Source: Sedimentibacter sp. MB35-C1
GTDB taxonomy: Bacteria; Bacillota; Clostridia; Tissierellales; Sedimentibacteraceae
NCBI RefSeq assembly: GCF_030913635.1
Contig: NZ_CP133188.1
Location: 1,612,001-1,676,000, forward strand
Length of the DNA stretch: 64,000 nt
Direction of reading: 5' to 3'
In this document: positions 60,514-64,000 of the stretch, one piece after another
How the letters are laid out: the number at the start of each line of letters is the position of its first letter
How positions within the stretch are numbered: position 1 is the stretch's first letter
Program-made: the position numbers and the translations under genes
The notes under the pieces: model-generated
The model's database searches: none
The model's input: the letters and a program-made list of their open reading frames with translations, nothing else
What the model was told of the DNA's origin: nothing

Positions 60514-61707
60514 ATGAGCAAAGGAATATTAGACGGTGTAGTAGTACTTGATCTGACAAGAGTTTTAGCAGGACCTTACTGCGGAATGATGCTTGCTGAC
60601 ATGGGTGCTACCGTGTATAAAATAGAGCAGCCTAAGAAGGGGGACGACAGCAGAGCTTTTGGCCCGTTTATCAATGGTGAAAGCGCGTACTACATGAATT
60701 TAAACAGGAATAAACTTGGAGTGACTTTAAATCTAAAAGCGCCTGAGGGAAAAGAAGTTTTTAAGAAGATGGTTAAAAAAGCTGATGTGGTAATTGAAAA
60801 TTATCGACCTGGTACAATGGAAAAACTTGGTTTGGGTTATGAAACACTGAAAGAAATCAATCCCGGAATTGTATATGGATGTGTCAGTGGTTTTGGACAT
60901 TACGGACCCTACAGCCAAAGAGCAGGTTACGATATAATCGGACAGGCAATGGGTGGGCTGATGAGCACAACAGGATGGCCTGGAGGACAGCCTACAAGGA
61001 CAGGAACAGCAATGGGAGATGTATTAGGCGGACTTGGATGTACAATAGGTGTTTTAGCTGCTGTGGTAAATAAAATAAAGACCGGAGAAGGGCAAAAAGT
61101 TGATGTTGCTTTGGTTGATTCAGTTGTATCTTCATTGGAAATAATTACTCAAATATATCTTGCAACTGGAAGAATTCCAGAAAGAATAGGAAACAGATAT
61201 GAATCTGCATATCCTTATGATTCATTTAAGGCTAAGGACGGTGATGTAATAATAGGCTGTGGAAATGACAAGCTTTACAAACTTTTGGTAGAAGCTATGA
61301 ATCAAGAAGAACTGGTTAATGACGAAAGATTTGCAACAAATGCATTGAGAGTTAAAAATCATGAGTTACTGAAGCCTATTATTGAAGAGTGGACAAAAAA
61401 ATTTGAGGTAGATGAAATAGTTGAAAAGTTATTAAATGTAGGAGTTCCTTCATCTCCGATAAATACAATAGATAGAGTTGTTAAAGACCCTCACATAGCA
61501 GTTGCCAGAGAAATGTTCGTCGAAGTTGAACACCCTGTAGCCGGGAAGACCACATTGACTGGAGAGCATATAAAATTTAGTGATAAAAAAGCTGAAATAA
61601 GAACGCCTGCACCAACACTTGGACAGCACAATTTTAATGTGTACGAGGATTTTATAGGCTTAAGCGAAGAAATAATTAAAGAATATATAGACAAAGGTGT
61701 ATTCTAA
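60514..61707 (+). CDS. Class III (CaiB/BaiF) CoA-transferase
   Basis: A 397-residue CoA-transferase. The N-terminal part reads DGVVVLDLTRVLAGPYCGMMLADMGATVYKIE, the CoA-binding region SAYYMNLNRNKLGVTLNLK follows, and GTAMGDVLGGLGC near residue 170 has the Asp that forms the covalent intermediate. The family moves CoA from acyl-CoA to carboxylates such as carnitine, formate, benzylsuccinate, citramalate, itaconate or HMG. Between a dicarboxylate-type transporter and an HMG-CoA-lyase family enzyme it probably activates the imported acid. ATG 60514 follows AAAGGAG. Confidence 0.92.
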   Translation: MSKGILDGVVVLDLTRVLAGPYCGMMLADMGATVYKIEQPKKGDDSRAFGPFINGESAYYMNLNRNKLGVTLNLKAPEGKEVFKKMVKKADVVIENYRPGTMEKLGLGYETLKEINPGIVYGCVSGFGHYGPYSQRAGYDIIGQAMGGLMSTTGWPGGQPTRTGTAMGDVLGGLGCTIGVLAAVVNKIKTGEGQKVDVALVDSVVSSLEIITQIYLATGRIPERIGNRYESAYPYDSFKAKDGDVIIGCGNDKLYKLLVEAMNQEELVNDERFATNALRVKNHELLKPIIEEWTKKFEVDEIVEKLLNVGVPSSPINTIDRVVKDPHIAVAREMFVEVEHPVAGKTTLTGEHIKFSDKKAEIRTPAPTLGQHNFNVYEDFIGLSEEIIKEYIDKGVF

Positions 61708-61724
61708 CAACAAAGGAGCATATT

Positions 61725-62624
61725 ATGAATAAAGTACAAATTGTAGAAGTAGGGCCAAGAGATGGATTTCAAAATCTTAAGGACTATATACCTGTGGAGA
61801 CGAAGCTTAAAGTTATTGATGATTTGATTGAGGCGGGTGTTAAGTCAATGCAGCATACGTCCTTTGTAAGTCCTAAAGCAATCCCTCAGCTTAGAGATGC
61901 GGGAGAAATATCAAAAATACTGTTGGAAAAATATCCGGCATATGATTTTTTTGCATTAGTACCAAATCTGTATGGTGCAAGAAAAGCTTATGAATTAGGG
62001 CTTAGAAAAGTATCATATGTGGTATCGCTGAGTGCAAGTCACAATAAAGCAAACATAAATAGAACTCATGACGAATCATTTGCTGAGTTAAAGACAATCA
62101 TGGACAACTACAAGGATTTAGATGTCTGCGTAGATGTTGCCACAACATTTGGATGCCCGTTTGAAGGCAAGTATTCAACTGATACGGTTCTAAGGTTTTT
62201 AGACCGGATTGCAAAAATGGGTGTAAAGGAAATGTCTTTGGCTGATACAATTGGAATTGCCAATCCGAAGCAGGTAAGAGAAATTGTAACAGCAGCAGTA
62301 AAAAAATTTCCCGAAATAGAATTTCAAGTGCATATTCATGACACAAGAAATATGGGTATGGTTAATACATTGACTGCTATTGAATCAGGGATAACAAAGG
62401 TTCAATCTACTCTTGGCGGATTGGGAGGCTGCCCTTTTGCACCGGGAGCTTCAGGAAATACAGCAACAGAAGATTTGGCATACATGCTGAGTGACATGGG
62501 ATATGAAACTGGAATTGATGTGGATAAACTTATTGAAGCTGCAAAATATGAAAAAAGCATCATATCCGGAAACTTTAGCGGACACCTTGTAAATATACAA
62601 AAAGGAACACAATGCATTAACTAA
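61725..62624 (+). CDS. HMG-CoA lyase family protein
   Basis: A 299-residue TIM-barrel lyase with VEVGPRDGFQN at the N-terminus (Arg and Asp of the active site), QHTSFVSPKAIPQ, the metal-binding HIHDTRNMGM near 205 and GGLGGCPFAPGASGNTATED near 240 with the catalytic loop Cys. This is the complete set for 3-hydroxy-3-methylglutaryl-CoA lyase, giving acetoacetate and acetyl-CoA; related enzymes use citramalyl-CoA-like or other 3-hydroxy acyl-CoAs. ATG 61725 follows AAAGGAG, 18 bases after the CoA-transferase stop. Together with that gene it suggests a full activation-cleavage route. Confidence 0.9.
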   Translation: MNKVQIVEVGPRDGFQNLKDYIPVETKLKVIDDLIEAGVKSMQHTSFVSPKAIPQLRDAGEISKILLEKYPAYDFFALVPNLYGARKAYELGLRKVSYVVSLSASHNKANINRTHDESFAELKTIMDNYKDLDVCVDVATTFGCPFEGKYSTDTVLRFLDRIAKMGVKEMSLADTIGIANPKQVREIVTAAVKKFPEIEFQVHIHDTRNMGMVNTLTAIESGITKVQSTLGGLGGCPFAPGASGNTATEDLAYMLSDMGYETGIDVDKLIEAAKYEKSIISGNFSGHLVNIQKGTQCIN

Positions 62625-62627
62625 TAT

Positions 62628-62668
62628 AAATTGCGGATATTAAAGATAAATATCCGCAATTTTCTTGT
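62628..62668 (+). terminator. Terminator of the DASS-CoA transferase-lyase operon
   Basis: AAATTGCGGATATT (62628-62641), seven-base loop, AATATCCGCAATTT (62649-62662), then TCTTGTTTT. Confidence 0.9.
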
Positions 62669-62810
62669 TTTGGTAAAAAACGAAAAAAATGATAGGGCTT
62701 ATATATTTTGGTGCATATGGTATAATATTATTATAATTTTTATGATTAACAAAATCTGAACCAGCTTATGCTGATAAATATTTTACAAAAAATGAAAGGA
62801 TGTTTTTTGA

Positions 62811-64000
62811 TTGATACAATTGGAAAAGAACCTGACTAAACAAAACAAGAAGGTTACTGAAATTACGATGATAGCACCAACTGTGCAGCTTGCTCAGAGA
62901 ACTATGAAAATAATTAAGCAAAGAAATGAAGACATTAATGTATTTGTGCCTGCTTCAAAGGAGGATGTTCTTCATGATGCTGTTAGAATGGCTAAAAATC
63001 TTGTAAACGAAGGGGCTATGGTATTAATAAGCAGGAAAGGAACGGCTGCAGCATTTAGAGAAACTAAGTTAAATATTCCCGTAATCGCCATAAATGTATT
63101 ATTGTCAGATTACATTGAAGCTATAGAGATTGCTGAGAAGGAAAAAGGGATTATAGCTTTTTTTTCATATGATGAGATGGCAGAAGATGTTAAGAGCATA
63201 TGCAGAATGCTCCATATTGACGCCAGATTTTATACCTTTAAGAATGACAGTGACTGTAAAATAGTTGTAGAGCAAGCCATTGAAGAAGGGTCCGTTTTGG
63301 GGATCGGTGGTGTTATGACACAAAAATATGCAGATAAGTATAAACTCAGGCATATTACCCTAGAAAATTCAGAGGCTACGATAAACAATGCAATTGATAC
63401 AGCAAAACAAATTTTAGAAATACAAAAGGAAGAATTAAAAAAGCAAAACGAGTTGAAAATTCAGCTTGAAAGATACAAGGCAGTCCTTAATTTCACCCAT
63501 GATGCTATAATTGCCGTGGATGAAAAAGGCACAATAGACGTGATAAACTCAATAGCAGAAAATATAATTAACGTAAGCCCGGGATATGCAGTGGGCAAAA
63601 ACATAAAGCAAATTATACGAAATACTGACATGATACAGGCTCTTGAATCGAGAGAAAAAGAACTAAATCAGCTTATGAATATTAACGGAACTATGGTTTC
63701 TACAAACAGGATACCGATAATAGTAAACGACGATGTTAAAGGTGTAGTTGCCACATTTCAGGATGTGAAGGTAATTCAGGAAAATGAAAACAAGATAAGA
63801 AGAAGCCTTCATGAAAAAGGACTGGTTGCAAAATATAATTTTAAAGATATTAAGGGCGAATCTAAGAAACTAAAGAGTGCAATATCTATAGCAAAAAGCT
63901 ACGCATCTTCAGATTCCACGGTTCTAATAAGAGGAGAAACAGGTACGGGAAAAGAGCTTTTTGCCCAAAGTATTCACAATTTAAGCAAAAGAAAGAATGG
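62811..64000 (+). CDS. PrpR-type sigma-54-dependent activator, 5' part
   Basis: The frame is open to the window end (396 residues present). TTG 62811, ten bases after GAAAGGA, is the likeliest start; a stop codon lies immediately before it and TTG 62820 is the alternative. The N-terminal PrpR_N domain (about 15-190; TQKYADKYKLRHITLENSEATINNAIDTAKQIL at its end) binds a small ligand. A coiled linker (EELKKQNELKIQLERYKAV) and a PAS domain (NFTHDAIIAVDEKGTIDVINSIAENI) follow. The AAA+ domain begins with Walker A GETGTGKE near residue 375. It is probably the activator of the sigma-54 operon at 58823 (ligand: a carboxylate or its CoA-derived product). Confidence 0.9.
   Translation, partial: MIQLEKNLTKQNKKVTEITMIAPTVQLAQRTMKIIKQRNEDINVFVPASKEDVLHDAVRMAKNLVNEGAMVLISRKGTAAAFRETKLNIPVIAINVLLSDYIEAIEIAEKEKGIIAFFSYDEMAEDVKSICRMLHIDARFYTFKNDSDCKIVVEQAIEEGSVLGIGGVMTQKYADKYKLRHITLENSEATINNAIDTAKQILEIQKEELKKQNELKIQLERYKAVLNFTHDAIIAVDEKGTIDVINSIAENIINVSPGYAVGKNIKQIIRNTDMIQALESREKELNQLMNINGTMVSTNRIPIIVNDDVKGVVATFQDVKVIQENENKIRRSLHEKGLVAKYNFKDIKGESKKLKSAISIAKSYASSDSTVLIRGETGTGKELFAQSIHNLSKRKN

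Overview
The window looks like chromosome of a low-GC, anaerobic, endospore-forming Firmicute of the clostridial type. The evidence is AT-rich DNA with strong GGAGG ribosome-binding sites, two alpha/beta-type small acid-soluble spore proteins, YtrH/YtrI sporulation proteins, a YIEGIA protein, a Bcd-EtfBA electron-bifurcating set, a class III fructose-bisphosphatase, a glmS ribozyme and many sigma-54 enhancer-binding regulators. Something like Sedimentibacter or a relative is plausible, but the species cannot be fixed from the sequence alone. I saw no tRNA, rRNA, CRISPR array, intact transposon or prophage.

Layout. 1-1.8 kb: 3' end of tex and a HAD phosphatase. 1.9-7.3 kb: a visibly GC-richer cassette on the minus strand coding for a 1656-aa S-layer-anchored protein and a small partner. 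7.5-11.5 kb: crt and the bcd-etfB-etfA operon, which has its own promoter, a large inverted repeat and a Rex-like site. 11.5-14.6 kb: a spore protein gene and glmS behind its ribozyme. 14.6-17.1 kb: small or decayed ORFs and an exported S41 peptidase. 17.2-22 kb: a minus-strand operon YIEGIA - small partner - three-subunit molybdenum hydroxylase, whose iron-sulfur subunit carries a frameshift. 22-25.4 kb: a DUF421 remnant, a second spore protein, a DJ-1/PfpI protein and a cyclase-family hydrolase. 25.5-30.5 kb: a two-component system with an amino-acid-binding-type sensor, a sigma-54 activator and a sodium:amino-acid symporter. 30.6-32.6 kb: arsenic resistance (arsC-arsR-acr3). 32.7-36.1 kb: DMT transporter, SDR, acetyltransferase and an Xre/membrane-protein pair. 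36.3-44.7 kb: AcoR-like activator and a complete acetoin dehydrogenase operon. 44.8-51.4 kb: fbp, ytrH-ytrI, XdhC-family protein, lipase-like hydrolase and a Crp/Fnr regulator. 51.5-56.1 kb: DUF2680 protein, OmpR-type two-component system, Fe-S aldo/keto reductase and a CAP-domain protein. 56.5-58.5 kb: a radical SAM / DUF4130 putative DNA-repair pair behind a LexA-like box. 58.9-64 kb: a sigma-54-driven operon of DASS anion transporter, class III CoA-transferase and HMG-CoA-lyase-type enzyme, followed by a PrpR-type sigma-54 activator cut by the window end.

How it fits together. Three catabolic modules (amino-acid uptake, acetoin cleavage, a carboxylic-acid CoA pathway) share one design: an operon with a -24/-12 promoter (TTGGCATGCTAATTGCT, ATGGCATGTTAATTGCT, TTGGCATGAGGTTTGCT), a repeated or palindromic candidate enhancer about 80-170 bp upstream, and a dedicated enhancer-binding protein encoded next door. 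All three deliver acetyl-CoA, acetoacetate or amino acids to a fermentative metabolism that uses the Crt/Bcd/Etf enzymes. The most original candidates are the last module (a possible pathway for 3-hydroxy-3-methylglutarate or a similar branched dicarboxylate), the LexA-box-controlled radical SAM pair, and the S-layer cassette with eleven AGIGGG repeats.
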